A DNA stretch of 64,000 nt from Variovorax sp. J2L1-78 (GCF_030317205.1 NZ_JASZYB010000003.1:620001-684000); one strand, 5' to 3'. Positions 52,116 to 62,076 are shown, counted from the stretch's first letter. Notes: generated by a model from the sequence alone, not told the origin. Translations and numbers: made by a program.

Positions 52116-53555
52116 ATGAAGACACTGGATCCACAAGCGTACGAGTCGCTGGACGGCCTGGCCATGGCTGAGCTGTTGGCGCAAGGCAGGACCACCCCCG
52201 AGGCGCTCATGCGCTGCGCGATCGACGTCGCGCGCCAGCGCGCCGACCTCAATGCGCTGACCTACGAGCGCTTCGACGCCTCGATCGACCTCGCGCACGG
52301 CTGGCGGCAGCGCGGCGTGTTCGGCGGCATCCCGTTCCTTCTGAAGGATTCGGGCCTGGCGTCGACGCGCTTCCCGTCGAGCATCGGCTCGCGCCTGCTC
52401 GACGACACCACCTACACGGTCAATGCCACGCTGACCGAGCGCTTCGAAGCGGCCGGCCTGCTGGCCTTCGCGCGCAGCACCGTGTCGGAGCTGTGCATGG
52501 GCCCGTCGACCGAGGCCGTGCGCAACGGCGGCCCGACGCTCAATCCGTGGGACCGCAGCCGCTCGGTCGGCGGCTCCAGCGGCGGTGCGGCGGTGGCGAT
52601 CGCCGCGGGCATCGTGCCGATCGCGCACGGCAGCGATGGGGGCGGCTCGATCCGCCTGCCGGCCGCCAGTTGCGGCGTGTACGGCCTGAAGCCCTCGCGC
52701 GGCCGCGTGCCGATGGGCCCGTTCCGCGGCGAAGGCTGGGGCGGCATGGCGGTCGACGGCGTGTTGAGCCGCACCGTGCGCGACACCGCCGCCGCGATGG
52801 ACGCCATCAGCGGCTACGAACCCGGCGCCCCCTACGGCGCGCCGCCGAAGGAAGGCAGCTACCTCGAACTGGTCACGCGCGCACCGACGAAGCCGTTGCG
52901 CATCGGCGTGTGGCGCCACGCGTGGAACGACATCCCCATCGCGCCCGAATGCCTGACCGCGGTCGACCGCACGGTCGCGCTGTGCCGCGACATGGGCCAC
53001 GAGATCGTCGAGGTGCCGCTGCCCGACATCGACTACGACGGCTTCATCCGCGCGCACGGCACCATGCTGGCGTCGAACATCGTGGTGGCGGTCGACAACC
53101 GCGTGAAGCTGCGCGGCCGGCCGCTCGGCGACGACGACATCGAGGAAGTCATCCGCGACGGCTATGCGGTGGGGCAGGGCCTCACGGCCGCGCAGTACGT
53201 CGAGTCGATCCAGCGGCTGCACGCCATCGGCCGCGCCTTCGACCATGCGATGCGCGACTGCGACCTGGTCGTCAGCACCACGCTCACGCAGCTGCCGATG
53301 CCGCTCGGCGAACTCGCGCTCAGGGGCGGCTTCTGGGACTTCCGCAAAAAGGTGTCGCGCTATGCGACCTTCCTGGCCGTCATCAATGCCTCGGGCCAGC
53401 CGGCTGCGACGCTGCCGATGAACTGGACCGACGCCGGCGTGCCGATCGGCACCCAGCTCATCGGCCGCTTCGGCCGCGAAGACCTGGTGCTGGCGCTGTC
53501 GGCGCAGCTCGAACAGGCCGCGCCGTGGGCGCATCGCCGTCCGGCCTTCGCCTGA
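52116..53555 (+). CDS. amidase (amidase-signature family)
   Basis: A 479-residue amidase-signature hydrolase. The Ser-cisSer-Lys triad is intact: Lys77 in GIPFLLKDSG, the cis-Ser in SVGGSSGGAAVAIAAG near 155 and nucleophile Ser178 in GSDGGGSIRLPA. It hydrolyses an amide or peptide-like bond in the cytoplasm. It heads an operon with a complete peptide-type ABC importer, so it probably acts on the imported compound. ATG 52116 follows GGAA with suitable spacing. The specific amide is unknown; 6-aminohexanoate-type and aryl-acid amidases belong to the same family. Confidence 0.9.
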   Translation: MKTLDPQAYESLDGLAMAELLAQGRTTPEALMRCAIDVARQRADLNALTYERFDASIDLAHGWRQRGVFGGIPFLLKDSGLASTRFPSSIGSRLLDDTTYTVNATLTERFEAAGLLAFARSTVSELCMGPSTEAVRNGGPTLNPWDRSRSVGGSSGGAAVAIAAGIVPIAHGSDGGGSIRLPAASCGVYGLKPSRGRVPMGPFRGEGWGGMAVDGVLSRTVRDTAAAMDAISGYEPGAPYGAPPKEGSYLELVTRAPTKPLRIGVWRHAWNDIPIAPECLTAVDRTVALCRDMGHEIVEVPLPDIDYDGFIRAHGTMLASNIVVAVDNRVKLRGRPLGDDDIEEVIRDGYAVGQGLTAAQYVESIQRLHAIGRAFDHAMRDCDLVVSTTLTQLPMPLGELALRGGFWDFRKKVSRYATFLAVINASGQPAATLPMNWTDAGVPIGTQLIGRFGREDLVLALSAQLEQAAPWAHRRPAFA

Positions 53556-53607
53556 CCGCTTGACGCCTCCCTGTCCCTTTCATCCCACCCCTCCCCGAAG
53601 GAATCGT

Positions 53608-55179
53608 ATGAAGAAGAACCTGCTCCTCGCTGCTGCCCTGTGCGCGGCCCTGGTCCTGCCCGCGCTGCCCACCGCCGCGCAGGCCCAGACCTCGGTCAAG
53701 GTCGTGATGCATGCGCCGCTGCGTGTGCTCGACCCCATCTTCACCAACGCCTACGTGACGCGCAACCACGGCTACTTGGTGTTCGACACGCTGTTCTCGC
53801 TCGACAACGAAGGCAAGCCGCAGCCGCAGATGGTCGACAGCTACAAGCTCTCGGCCGACAAGCTGACCTACACCTTCAAGCTGCGCAACGGCCTGAAGTT
53901 CCATGACGGCTCGCCCGTCACGTCGGACGACGTCATCGCGTCGATCACGCGATGGGCGGCGCGCGACGGGCTGGGAACCCGCCTCCTGGCCACGACGGAG
54001 AAGATGAGCGCGGTCGATGCCTCGACCTTCACGCTGCAGCTGAAGAAACCCTACGGCCTGGTGCTCGACTCGCTCGCCAAGCCCGGCTCGCCGGTGCCCT
54101 TCATCATGCCCAAGCGCCTGGCATCAACCTCGCCCAACGAGGCGATCACCGAGATGGTCGGCTCCGGACCGTACAAGTTCGTGCAGGGCGATTTCCAGCC
54201 GGGCGTGAAGGCGACGTACCTGAAGTTCGCCGACTACGTGCCGCGCAAGGAGCCGGCCGCCAACTTCTCCGGCGGCAAGGTCGTGACCATCGACCGCCTC
54301 GAAGTCGTGAACATCGCCGACGGCCAGACCGCGGTCAATGCGCTGCGCAACGGCGAGATCGACTTCATCGAGAACGTCGCGCCCGACCTGCTCGAACAGC
54401 TCGTCGGCGCGAAGAACGTCAAGGCCGAGCCCAAGAGCCGCGAGACCAACATGTACACGCTGCGCATGAACTGGCTGCAGCCGCCGTTCGACAATGTGAA
54501 GGTGCGCCGCGCCGCCATGGCCGCGCTGTATCAGCTCGATTACCTCGACGCCTCCATCGGCGACCCCAAGCGCTACCGCGTCTGCGGCGCGGTGCTCAGC
54601 TGCGGCTCGCCCTACAAGACGGACGACGGCGCCCCGCAGGTCCACAAGCCCGACCTGGCCAAGGCCAGGCAGATGCTCAAGGACAGCGGCTACAAGGGCG
54701 AGAAGGTCGTGGTGCTGCATTCCACCGACGTGCGCAGCCTGGTCAACATCGCACCCATCACGGCGCAGGCGCTGCGCAGCATCGGCATGAACGTCGACAT
54801 GCAGGCGATGGACTTCACCACGCTGCTGGCCCGCCGCACCAAGAAGGACCCGGTCGACAAGGGCGGCTGGAGCATCTTCCAGTCGAGTTTGGCGACGGTC
54901 GACCTGATCAACCCGGTGGCCAACCCCAACCTCGACGGCCGCGGCGAGATCGGCTACGCCGGCTGGACCAAGGACGACACGATGGAAGCCCTGCGCGACC
55001 AGTTCGCCACCGAGACCGAGCCGGCCAAGCGGGCCGACATCGCCAAGGCGATCCAGAAGCGTTCGTACGAGGAGGTGATGTACGTGCCGCTCGGTGAAGT
55101 CATCGAATACAAGGCCTACACGCCGAAGATCGGCAAGCTGGTCGACGCGCAGCTGCCGCTGTTCTGGTCGAGCAAGTGA
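53608..55179 (+). CDS. ABC transporter substrate-binding protein, oligopeptide (SBP_bac_5) class
   Basis: A 523-residue periplasmic receptor of the DppA/OppA class. The signal peptide MKKNLLLAAALCAALVLPAL ends near AQAQ. KLTYTFKLRNGLKFHDGSPV near 95 is the family motif, and VGSGPYKFVQGD follows. The C-terminal part DAQLPLFWSSK is normal. The class also binds non-peptide amides, nickel chelates and opines. ATG 53608 follows GAAGGAA; the longer open frame upstream is not signal-like. It is 52 bases after the amidase. Confidence 0.92.
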   Translation: MKKNLLLAAALCAALVLPALPTAAQAQTSVKVVMHAPLRVLDPIFTNAYVTRNHGYLVFDTLFSLDNEGKPQPQMVDSYKLSADKLTYTFKLRNGLKFHDGSPVTSDDVIASITRWAARDGLGTRLLATTEKMSAVDASTFTLQLKKPYGLVLDSLAKPGSPVPFIMPKRLASTSPNEAITEMVGSGPYKFVQGDFQPGVKATYLKFADYVPRKEPAANFSGGKVVTIDRLEVVNIADGQTAVNALRNGEIDFIENVAPDLLEQLVGAKNVKAEPKSRETNMYTLRMNWLQPPFDNVKVRRAAMAALYQLDYLDASIGDPKRYRVCGAVLSCGSPYKTDDGAPQVHKPDLAKARQMLKDSGYKGEKVVVLHSTDVRSLVNIAPITAQALRSIGMNVDMQAMDFTTLLARRTKKDPVDKGGWSIFQSSLATVDLINPVANPNLDGRGEIGYAGWTKDDTMEALRDQFATETEPAKRADIAKAIQKRSYEEVMYVPLGEVIEYKAYTPKIGKLVDAQLPLFWSSK

Positions 55180-55210
55180 CGCGCGAAGCCTTCTCGACAA
55201 GGAGAGCCCC

Positions 55211-56152
55211 GTGCTGAGCCTCGTCCTCAAACGGCTGGTGGCGGCCATCCCGGTGGTGCTCATCGTGGCCACCGTGGTGTTCCTGCTGCTACGCATGGCC
55301 CCTGGCGACCCGGCGCGCGTCATTGCGGGCGACATGGCGAGCGAAGAGACCATCGCGCAGATCCGCACCAACCTCGGGCTCGACCGACCGCTGCCCGTGC
55401 AATACGGCATCGCGATGGGTTCGCTGGTCAAGGGTGACCTCGGCACGTCGATCGTGTCGAAGCAGCCGGTGGCCTCGCTGATCGCCGCGCGCATCGGCCC
55501 GACCGCCGCGCTCGCGCTCACGTCGCTGCTGCTCACCGTGCTGATCGCCATCCCGCTGGGCGTGCTGTCGGCCTGGTGGCACCGACGCACCTTCGACCGC
55601 CTGACGATGGCGCTGACGGTGCTGGCCTTCTCGGTGCCGGCCTTCGTGGTCGGCTACGTGCTCATCCTGCTGTTCTCGGTCACGCTCAACTGGTTTCCGG
55701 TGCAGGGCTACGCGCCGCTGGCCGACGGCGTGGGGCGCTTCCTGTACCAGCTGGTGCTGCCGAGCCTGACGCTGGCGACCGTGTTCGTTGCGCTCATCAC
55801 GCGCATCACGCGCGCCAGCATGCTCGACGTGCTGGGCGAGGACTTCGTGCGCACCGCGCGCGCCAAGGGCGCCCCCGAGCGCTACGTGCTGTTCCGCCAT
55901 GCGCTGCGCAATGCGGCAGCGCCGATCGTCACCGTGGTCGGCGTGGCCATCACCACGCTCATCAGCGGCGTGGTCGTGACCGAGACCATCTTCAACATCC
56001 CCGGCGTCGGCAGCCTGATCGTCGACGCGGTGCTGGCGCGCGACTACCCGGTGGTGCAGGGGACGATTCTTTTCTTCTCGTTCATCTACGTGTTCGTGAA
56101 CCTGGCGATCGACCTGATTTACGTGCTGCTCGATCCGCGCATTCGCTACTGA
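55211..56152 (+). CDS. ABC transporter permease, DppB type
   Basis: A 313-residue inner-membrane permease with six helices, the first being KRLVAAIPVVLIVATVVFLL. RMAPGDPARVIAG is the DppB-type motif after helix 1. The cytoplasmic EAA loop reads DFVRTARAKGAPERYVLFRH and ends in the GIVVTETIFNIPGVGSL-like segment VVVTETIFNIPGVGSL. GTG 55211 follows AGGAGA. It is 31 bases after the receptor gene and seven before the second permease. Confidence 0.92.
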   Translation: MLSLVLKRLVAAIPVVLIVATVVFLLLRMAPGDPARVIAGDMASEETIAQIRTNLGLDRPLPVQYGIAMGSLVKGDLGTSIVSKQPVASLIAARIGPTAALALTSLLLTVLIAIPLGVLSAWWHRRTFDRLTMALTVLAFSVPAFVVGYVLILLFSVTLNWFPVQGYAPLADGVGRFLYQLVLPSLTLATVFVALITRITRASMLDVLGEDFVRTARAKGAPERYVLFRHALRNAAAPIVTVVGVAITTLISGVVVTETIFNIPGVGSLIVDAVLARDYPVVQGTILFFSFIYVFVNLAIDLIYVLLDPRIRY

Positions 56153-56158
56153 AATGTC

Positions 56159-57040
56159 ATGACCATGACCGTTGCCCTCTCTCCGCCACCCCGCTCGCGT
56201 CTGCGTGCCGCCGCCCGCGTGGTGTTGCACGACCGCGTGATGCTGTGGTCGCTGCTTCTCCTGCTGCTGCTCATCGCCGTGTCGGTGTTCGCGCCGCTGC
56301 TCACCGCGAACGACCCGGCCATCTTGTCGCCGCGCGACCGCCTCAAGGGTGTGTCGGCCGCGCACTGGCTGGGCACCGATTCGCTCGGGCGCGACCTGTT
56401 CGCGCGCATCATCTACGGCGGTCGCCTGTCGATCACGCTGGCCGTGCTGGTGAGCGTGAGCTCGGTGATCGTCGGCCTGCTCTTCGGCCTCGTGGCTGGC
56501 TTCTTCCGCCGGCTCGACGCGCCGATCATGCGGCTGATGGACGGCATCATGGCCATCCCCGGCCTGCTGCTGGCCATCGCGATGGTGGCGCTCGGCGGCG
56601 CGCAGATCTCGACCATGGTGCTGGCCATCGCCATCCCCGAGGTGCCGCGCATCGCGCGTCTGGTGCGCAGTGTGGTGCTGTCGGTGCGCGAGGAGCCGTA
56701 TGTCGAAGCGTCGTTCGGCATGGGGTCGTCGACGCTGCGCGTGCTGGTGTGGCACATCCTGCCAAGCACCATCAACCCGCTGGTGGTGCAGGCGACCTTC
56801 GTCTGCGCCGCGGCCATCCTCACCGAAGCCGTGCTGGGCTTTCTCGGCCTGGGCTTTCCGCCCGAGGTGCCGAGCCTGGGCAGCATCATTGCCGAGGGGC
56901 GGCCGTACTTCCAGCGCGCGCCGTGGATCATCCTTTTCCCCGGCACTTTCCTGGCACTCTTGATCCTGGCCATCAACATGTTCGGCGACGCGCTGCGCGA
57001 CCGGCTCGACCCGCGCCTGGCGCGCAAGGGCAGGAACTGA
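56159..57040 (+). CDS. ABC transporter permease, DppC type
   Basis: A 293-residue permease, partner of the DppB-type protein. Helix 1 is VMLWSLLLLLLLIAVSVFAP, and HWLGTDSLGRDLFARIIYGG is the invariant DppC motif near 68-87. The EAA loop reads EEPYVEASFGMGSSTLRVL. The C-terminal INMFGDALRDRLDPR is also standard. It ends one base before the ATPase gene, so the import components are encoded side by side. Confidence 0.92.
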   Translation: MTMTVALSPPPRSRLRAAARVVLHDRVMLWSLLLLLLLIAVSVFAPLLTANDPAILSPRDRLKGVSAAHWLGTDSLGRDLFARIIYGGRLSITLAVLVSVSSVIVGLLFGLVAGFFRRLDAPIMRLMDGIMAIPGLLLAIAMVALGGAQISTMVLAIAIPEVPRIARLVRSVVLSVREEPYVEASFGMGSSTLRVLVWHILPSTINPLVVQATFVCAAAILTEAVLGFLGLGFPPEVPSLGSIIAEGRPYFQRAPWIILFPGTFLALLILAINMFGDALRDRLDPRLARKGRN

Positions 57041-57041
57041 G

Positions 57042-58685
57042 ATGACCACTTCTACCACCCCCATCCTCGAAGTCCGCCACCTCCACGTGCGCCTGCCGGG
57101 CACCAGCGACCGCACCTACGCCGCGCAGGACATCAGCCTGACCGTCGCACCGAAGGAGATCGTCTGCATCGTCGGCGAATCCGGCTCGGGCAAGTCGGTC
57201 ACGGCCGGTGCCGTCATGGGCCTGCTGCCCCCCGGCGTGCTCACGCTGGAGAGCGGGCAGATCCTGCTCGAGGGCCGGGACATCACGCACAGCACGCGCG
57301 GCCAGCTGCGCGCCTTGCGCGGCGACCGCATGGCGATGATCTTCCAGGAGCCGATGACCGCGCTGAACCCGCTGATGCGCGTGGGCGACCAGATCGCCGA
57401 GGTCTTCGAGTTCCATCAGCCCTCGCTCAACGCGGCGCAGGTGGCCGAGCGCGTGCTGGCGCTGCTGGTCGACGTGAAGCTGCCGTCGCCCGAGACGCTG
57501 CGCAGTGCCTTCCCGCACCAGCTCTCCGGCGGGCAGCGGCAGCGCGTGATGATCGCGATGGCGCTGGCGATGAAGCCGGCGCTGATCATCGCGGACGAGC
57601 CCACCACCGCGCTTGACGTCACCTCGCAGGCGCAGGTGCTGCGCCTGCTGAACGAGCTGCGCGACAAGCACGACAACGGGGTGCTCTTCATCACGCACGA
57701 CTTCGACGTGGTGGCCGAGATCGCCGACCGCGTGATCGTCATGCAGCACGGGCGCATCGTCGAGAGCGGCAGCGCCGCCGAGGTGCTGCGCAACCCGCAG
57801 CAGCCCTACACGAAGAAGCTGCTGGCAGCGGTGCCGCGCGGCGACTTCGGCGCCCGGCCGCAGGACGGCACGACCGACACCGTGCTGTCGGTCAAGGACC
57901 TGCGCGTGCGCTACGAGACGGCCAGCTTCTTCGCCTCGCGCCGCCGCGTGGTGAATGCGCTGGGCGGCGTGACGCTGTCGCTGGCGCGCGGCGAAACGCT
58001 GGGCATCGTCGGCGAGTCGGGCTCCGGCAAGACCACGCTGGGCCGCTGCCTGGCGCACATGGCGGCACCGACCTCGGGCCAGATCCTGCTCGACGGCATC
58101 GACGTGACGCACCTCAATCGCTCGCAATGGCGTGCCCACTGCAAGCGCGTGCAGATGATCTTCCAGGACCCGTACCGCTCCTTCAATCCGCGCATGAAGA
58201 TCGGCGGTTCGCTGGCCGAAGGGCCGATGAACTACGGCGAGTCGCGCGAAGCCGTGCAGGCACGCATGCTGCGCATGCTGGCGCTGGTGCAGCTGGACGC
58301 GAGCGCGCTGGATCGTTTTCCGCACGAGTTCTCCGGCGGCCAGCGGCAGCGCCTGTCGATCGCCCGCGCGCTGATGATGGAACCCGAGGTGCTCATCGCC
58401 GACGAGGCGGTGTCTGCCCTCGACGTGTCGGTGCAGGCGCAGATCCTCGACCTGCTCGAGGAGATCCGCGAACGCCTCGGGCTGAGCATCATCTTCATCA
58501 CGCACGACCTGCGCGTCGCGGCACGGCTGTGCCACCGCATCGCGGTGATGCAGCAGGGTGTGGTGGTCGAGCTGGGCTCCGCACGCGCGGTGTTCGAGCA
58601 ACCGATGGCCGGCTACACCCGTGAGCTGCTCGCCGCCATTCCCGGCAAGAAGGCCCACGCCGAGGCACTGGAGGCCGCGGCATGA
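57042..58685 (+). CDS. fused dipeptide-type ABC transporter ATPase (DppD-DppF fusion)
   Basis: A 547-residue protein with two complete nucleotide-binding domains. Domain 1 has Walker A GESGSGKSVT near 45, LSGGQRQRVMIAMAL and ALIIADEPTTALDV. Domain 2 has GESGSGKTTLGRC near 327, FSGGQRQRLSIARAL and VLIADEAVSALDV. DppD and DppF are normally separate genes; fused versions (as in GsiA) are also common. The usual C-terminal NPQQPYTKKLL motif follows domain 1. Its stop overlaps the start of the next gene by four bases (ATGA). Confidence 0.93.
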   Translation: MTTSTTPILEVRHLHVRLPGTSDRTYAAQDISLTVAPKEIVCIVGESGSGKSVTAGAVMGLLPPGVLTLESGQILLEGRDITHSTRGQLRALRGDRMAMIFQEPMTALNPLMRVGDQIAEVFEFHQPSLNAAQVAERVLALLVDVKLPSPETLRSAFPHQLSGGQRQRVMIAMALAMKPALIIADEPTTALDVTSQAQVLRLLNELRDKHDNGVLFITHDFDVVAEIADRVIVMQHGRIVESGSAAEVLRNPQQPYTKKLLAAVPRGDFGARPQDGTTDTVLSVKDLRVRYETASFFASRRRVVNALGGVTLSLARGETLGIVGESGSGKTTLGRCLAHMAAPTSGQILLDGIDVTHLNRSQWRAHCKRVQMIFQDPYRSFNPRMKIGGSLAEGPMNYGESREAVQARMLRMLALVQLDASALDRFPHEFSGGQRQRLSIARALMMEPEVLIADEAVSALDVSVQAQILDLLEEIRERLGLSIIFITHDLRVAARLCHRIAVMQQGVVVELGSARAVFEQPMAGYTRELLAAIPGKKAHAEALEAAA

Positions 58686-59608
58686 CGCGCGTCGCCCTCA
58701 TCAGCCAGTCGGCCAACCTGGCGTACTTCGGCCCGCTGCTGCAGGCCGCCGCGCCCGAGCTCGAGGTCGTGGTCTGGCCCGACCCGGCCTTCCGCGAAGC
58801 CGAGGTCGCGATGTGCTGGAACGCGCCGCCCGGCGTGTACACCGAGATGCCGAAGCTGCAGCTGGTGCACAGCATCGCGGCCGGCGTCGACAACGTGGTC
58901 GCGGGGCAGGACCTGCGGGGCCTGCCGGTGTGCCGCGTGGTCGACCCCCAGCTGGCCGAAGGCATGGTGCAGTACGTGCTGTGGTCGGTGCTGTACTTCC
59001 ACCGCAGCCTCGACGTCGCCTTTGCCAACCAGCGCAGGGCGGTGTGGAAGCGGCCGGTGCAGACGCCGGCCTTGCAGTGCCGCGTCGGCGTGATGGGCCT
59101 GGGCAAGCTCGGCGGTGCCATCGTGCGGCAACTCGTCGCGCTGGGCTACACGGTCAACGGCTGGTCGCGCAGCGCGCATGCCATCGACGGCATGGCGATG
59201 TTCACCGGGCCGGAGGCGTTCGATGCCTTCCTCGCCGAGACCGATGTGCTGATCTGCGTGCTGCCGCTGACCGACGCCACGCGCGGCATCCTCGGTCGGC
59301 GCACCTTCGACAGGCTGCCGCGCGGCGCCGCCATCGTGAACTGCGGCCGCGGCGAACACCTGGTCGCGAACGACCTGCTGGGCGCGCTCGACAGCGGCCA
59401 GCTGCGCGGCGCCGTGCTCGACGTGTTCGCGCAGGAGCCGCTGCCGGCCGATGACCCGCTGTGGCGCGCGCCCGGCGTGGTCGTCACGCCCCACATGGCG
59501 ACCATGGCGTCGTCGGCCGTGGTGGCCGAGCAGGTCGCGCACAACGTGCGCCGGCTGGTCGCCGGCGAGCCGCTCGCCAACGTAGTCGACATGGGCCGCG
59601 GCTACTGA
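58682..59608 (+). CDS. D-2-hydroxyacid dehydrogenase, GhrA-like (glyoxylate/hydroxypyruvate reductase)
   Basis: A 308-residue NAD(P)-dependent oxidoreductase. The nucleotide fold reads CRVGVMGLGKLGGAIVRQL near 133-151. The catalytic set is Arg in IVNCGRGEHLV, Glu in VFAQEPLPADDPLW and His in VVVTPHMATMAS. It resembles E. coli GhrA in length and C-terminal sequence, reducing glyoxylate or hydroxypyruvate. Its place after the ABC importer, with a glyoxylate-type aminotransferase on the other strand, suggests handling of a small keto or hydroxy acid from the imported compound. Confidence 0.9.
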   Translation: MTRVALISQSANLAYFGPLLQAAAPELEVVVWPDPAFREAEVAMCWNAPPGVYTEMPKLQLVHSIAAGVDNVVAGQDLRGLPVCRVVDPQLAEGMVQYVLWSVLYFHRSLDVAFANQRRAVWKRPVQTPALQCRVGVMGLGKLGGAIVRQLVALGYTVNGWSRSAHAIDGMAMFTGPEAFDAFLAETDVLICVLPLTDATRGILGRRTFDRLPRGAAIVNCGRGEHLVANDLLGALDSGQLRGAVLDVFAQEPLPADDPLWRAPGVVVTPHMATMASSAVVAEQVAHNVRRLVAGEPLANVVDMGRGY

Positions 59609-59643
59609 TGCTTCCCTCGTACCGATTCTTCCCTGGAGACCCC

Positions 59644-60630
59644 ATGCGTTCCGCAGACCCCGCCATTTCCGTTCCCATCCCGACCCGCTCTAAGCTGGAC
59701 CCGCAGGTCGAGCAGTTCGTCCGCGCCATGGACGCCGACGCCAGCCGCTTCGGCCGGCGCGAAACGGTGTCGATCGCCGAGGCGCGCGACATCGCCGAGA
59801 CGGTGCGCCGCCGCTGGGTCGAGGGCGGCCCGGTGATGGCCAATAGCGTCGAGCACACGGTGCCCACGCGCCACGGCGAGGTGCTGATCCGCGCGCACTA
59901 CCCGCAGGTGCGTGCGCTGCCCGGCGTCTTCGTCTACCTGCATGGCGGCGGCTTCGTGCTGGGCAGCCTGGACACGCACGACCGCGTGATGCGCGAATAT
60001 GCGCAGCGCGCCGGCATCGTCGTCATCGGCGTGCACTACACCCGCGCACCCGAGGCCAAGTTCCCGCGGCCGATGCAGGAGTGCGCCGACGTGCTGCGCT
60101 GGGTGTCCGCCCACGGCGAACTGCTGGCCGTCGACACGTCGCAGCTCTTCGTCGGCGGCGATTCGGCCGGCGCCATCTTCTCGATGGGTGCGAGCCTGGA
60201 GATGCGCGACCGCGGCGAAGCGCTGCTCAAGGGCATCGTGCTGAACTACGGCAGCATGAGCAGCAACCTGTGCCGCAACTCGGTCATCCAGTACGGTGGC
60301 GGTGACTACGGCCTGTCGCTGATGAGCATGGTGTGGTTCCGCGCCATGCACTTCACCAGCGGCGCCGACTTCACCGACCCGCGCATCGACATCCTGCGCG
60401 CCGACCTGCGCGGCCTACCGCCGACCTGGATGGTGGTGGCCGAGTGCGACCCGGTACACGACGACATGATCGAGCTCGACCGCCTGATGCGCGAGGCCGG
60501 CAACGACGTGCGGAAGAAGGTCTACCCCGGCGCGGCCCACAGCTTTCTCGAGGCGGTGTCGATCTCCGACCTGGCGGTGGAGGCCTTCGAGGACACCGCG
60601 CGCTGGCTGCGCGAGAAGTCGGCCGCCTGA
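59644..60630 (+). CDS. alpha/beta hydrolase, hormone-sensitive-lipase family
   Basis: A 328-residue esterase of family IV. The oxyanion motif is HGGGF at 100-104, the nucleophile Ser174 in GGDSAGAIFS, the Asp in VAECDPVHDDM and the His in YPGAAHSFLEA. It would cleave a short-chain ester or a similar carboxylic derivative. ATG 59644 follows GGAGA. It lies 35 bases after the hydroxyacid dehydrogenase in the same operon. The 30 N-terminal residues before the cap domain are typical of the family. Confidence 0.92.
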   Translation: MRSADPAISVPIPTRSKLDPQVEQFVRAMDADASRFGRRETVSIAEARDIAETVRRRWVEGGPVMANSVEHTVPTRHGEVLIRAHYPQVRALPGVFVYLHGGGFVLGSLDTHDRVMREYAQRAGIVVIGVHYTRAPEAKFPRPMQECADVLRWVSAHGELLAVDTSQLFVGGDSAGAIFSMGASLEMRDRGEALLKGIVLNYGSMSSNLCRNSVIQYGGGDYGLSLMSMVWFRAMHFTSGADFTDPRIDILRADLRGLPPTWMVVAECDPVHDDMIELDRLMREAGNDVRKKVYPGAAHSFLEAVSISDLAVEAFEDTARWLREKSAA

Positions 60631-60646
60631 GGCCCGGGGATCCGCC

Positions 60647-61312
60647 ATGTACCAACAACCGGCCTACGCCGAATCCGACATCGCCGCACTGCATGCCGGC
60701 ATGCACGCGTGGAGCTTCGCCACGCTGGTCACCCACGGCCGCAGCGGCCTCCAGTCGACGCCGCTGCCCTTCCTGTTCGATGCCGACCGGGGGCCGCAGG
60801 GCACGCTGGTCACGCACCTCGCGCGCCACAACCCGGTCTACGCCGACCTGCGCGAGGCCAACGAGGTGCTGGTGATCTTCCAGGGGCCGCACGCCTTCGT
60901 CTCGCCGAGCTGGTACGAGAACCAGATGACCTTTCCGACCTGGAACTACACGCTCATCCACGCGCGCGGCAAGCCGGTGCTCGACGAGTCGGAAGCGGCA
61001 GTGATGCGCACGCTGCGCCGCACCGTCGCGCGCTACGACACGCCGCTGGGCGGTGCGTGGAATTTCGAAGCGATCCCGATGTCGCATACCGGATCGCGCC
61101 TGAAGGTCATCGGCGTGCTGGAGATCCCGATCACGACGCTGTCGGGGAAGATGAAGCTGAACCAGGACAAGTCGGTCGAAGACCGGCGCGGCGTCGTGGC
61201 GGCGCTCGAGGCGCTGGGCGAGCCCGACGGCCTGGCCGTGGCACGGCTCATCCGCGCGCAGCCCGACATGCACGACGCCTTTCCTTCCCAACCCATCGCG
61301 AGCCCGCCATGA
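60647..61312 (+). CDS. PaiB-like FMN-binding protein
   Basis: A 221-residue protein of the PaiB family with a split-barrel flavin fold. Landmarks are STPLPFLFDAD, LVTHLARHNP, VIFQGPHAFVSPSWYEN, TWNYTLIHARGK and KMKLNQDKSVEDR. Bacillus PaiB is linked to negative control of sporulation and protease genes, hence the name, but the split-barrel suggests flavin- or haem-based chemistry. The gene overlaps the aldolase start by four bases (ATGA, 61309-61312). Its metabolic role here is unknown. Confidence 0.88.
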   Translation: MYQQPAYAESDIAALHAGMHAWSFATLVTHGRSGLQSTPLPFLFDADRGPQGTLVTHLARHNPVYADLREANEVLVIFQGPHAFVSPSWYENQMTFPTWNYTLIHARGKPVLDESEAAVMRTLRRTVARYDTPLGGAWNFEAIPMSHTGSRLKVIGVLEIPITTLSGKMKLNQDKSVEDRRGVVAALEALGEPDGLAVARLIRAQPDMHDAFPSQPIASPP

Positions 61313-62076
61313 ACCTTGCCGACCTTCCGCTTTCTCATGCTGCCGACGCCAGCGCCGCTCCGGCCGAGCCCACCGAGGCGCAGGTGCGCCACGACCTCGC
61401 CGCGCTCTACCGCCTGATCGCGCACTTCAAGATGACCGACCTGATCGACACGCACATCAGCGCGCGCGTGCCGGGGCCGGAACACCACTTCCTCATCAAC
61501 CGCTACGGCGTGCTGTTCCACGAGATGCGGCCCGAAGACCTGGTGAAGATCGACACCGACGGCAACCCGGTCGACCCCGGCGACGCCGACGCCAACCGCG
61601 TGAACGCGGCCGGCTTCACGATCCACTCGGCCATCCACATGGCCCGGCATGACCTCAGCTGCGTGATCCACACGCACACGGCCGACGGCATGGCGGTGGC
61701 CTGCCGCAAGAAGGGGCTGCTGCCCATCACGCAGCATGCGCTGCGCTTCTACGACCGGCTGGGCTACCACGACTACGAAGGCATCGCGCTCGACCTGGCC
61801 GAGCGCGAGCGGCTGGTGGCCGACATGGGCACCCACAAGGCGATGATCCTGCGCAACCACGGCCTGCTGGCCGCGGGCCGCACCATCCCCGAAGCCTTCG
61901 TGAACATCTACTTCCTCGAGCGCGCCTGCCAGGCGCAGGTCAAGGCGACGATGGGCGGCGACGAGCTGGTCTACCCGTCGGCCGAGGTGTGCGAGCGCAC
62001 GGCGCGGCAGTTCGAGCGGCCGACCGCGATGGCGTACTGCGAGCGCGTGTGGAAGGCGGCGCTGCGGCTGCTGTAA
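61309..62076 (+). CDS. class II aldolase/adducin-family protein
   Basis: A 255-residue protein of the L-fuculose-phosphate aldolase/adducin fold. Metal-binding His residues appear in VIHTHTADGMAVA and in MILRNHGLLAAGRT. The conserved start DLIDTHISARVPGPEHHFLIN is also typical of the short adducin-type proteins, which are often of unknown activity. It likely cleaves a C-C bond in a hydroxy-keto acid or decarboxylates it. It is the last gene of the operon; the IclR gene follows on the opposite strand with a 16-bp gap. Confidence 0.9.
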   Translation: MNLADLPLSHAADASAAPAEPTEAQVRHDLAALYRLIAHFKMTDLIDTHISARVPGPEHHFLINRYGVLFHEMRPEDLVKIDTDGNPVDPGDADANRVNAAGFTIHSAIHMARHDLSCVIHTHTADGMAVACRKKGLLPITQHALRFYDRLGYHDYEGIALDLAERERLVADMGTHKAMILRNHGLLAAGRTIPEAFVNIYFLERACQAQVKATMGGDELVYPSAEVCERTARQFERPTAMAYCERVWKAALRLL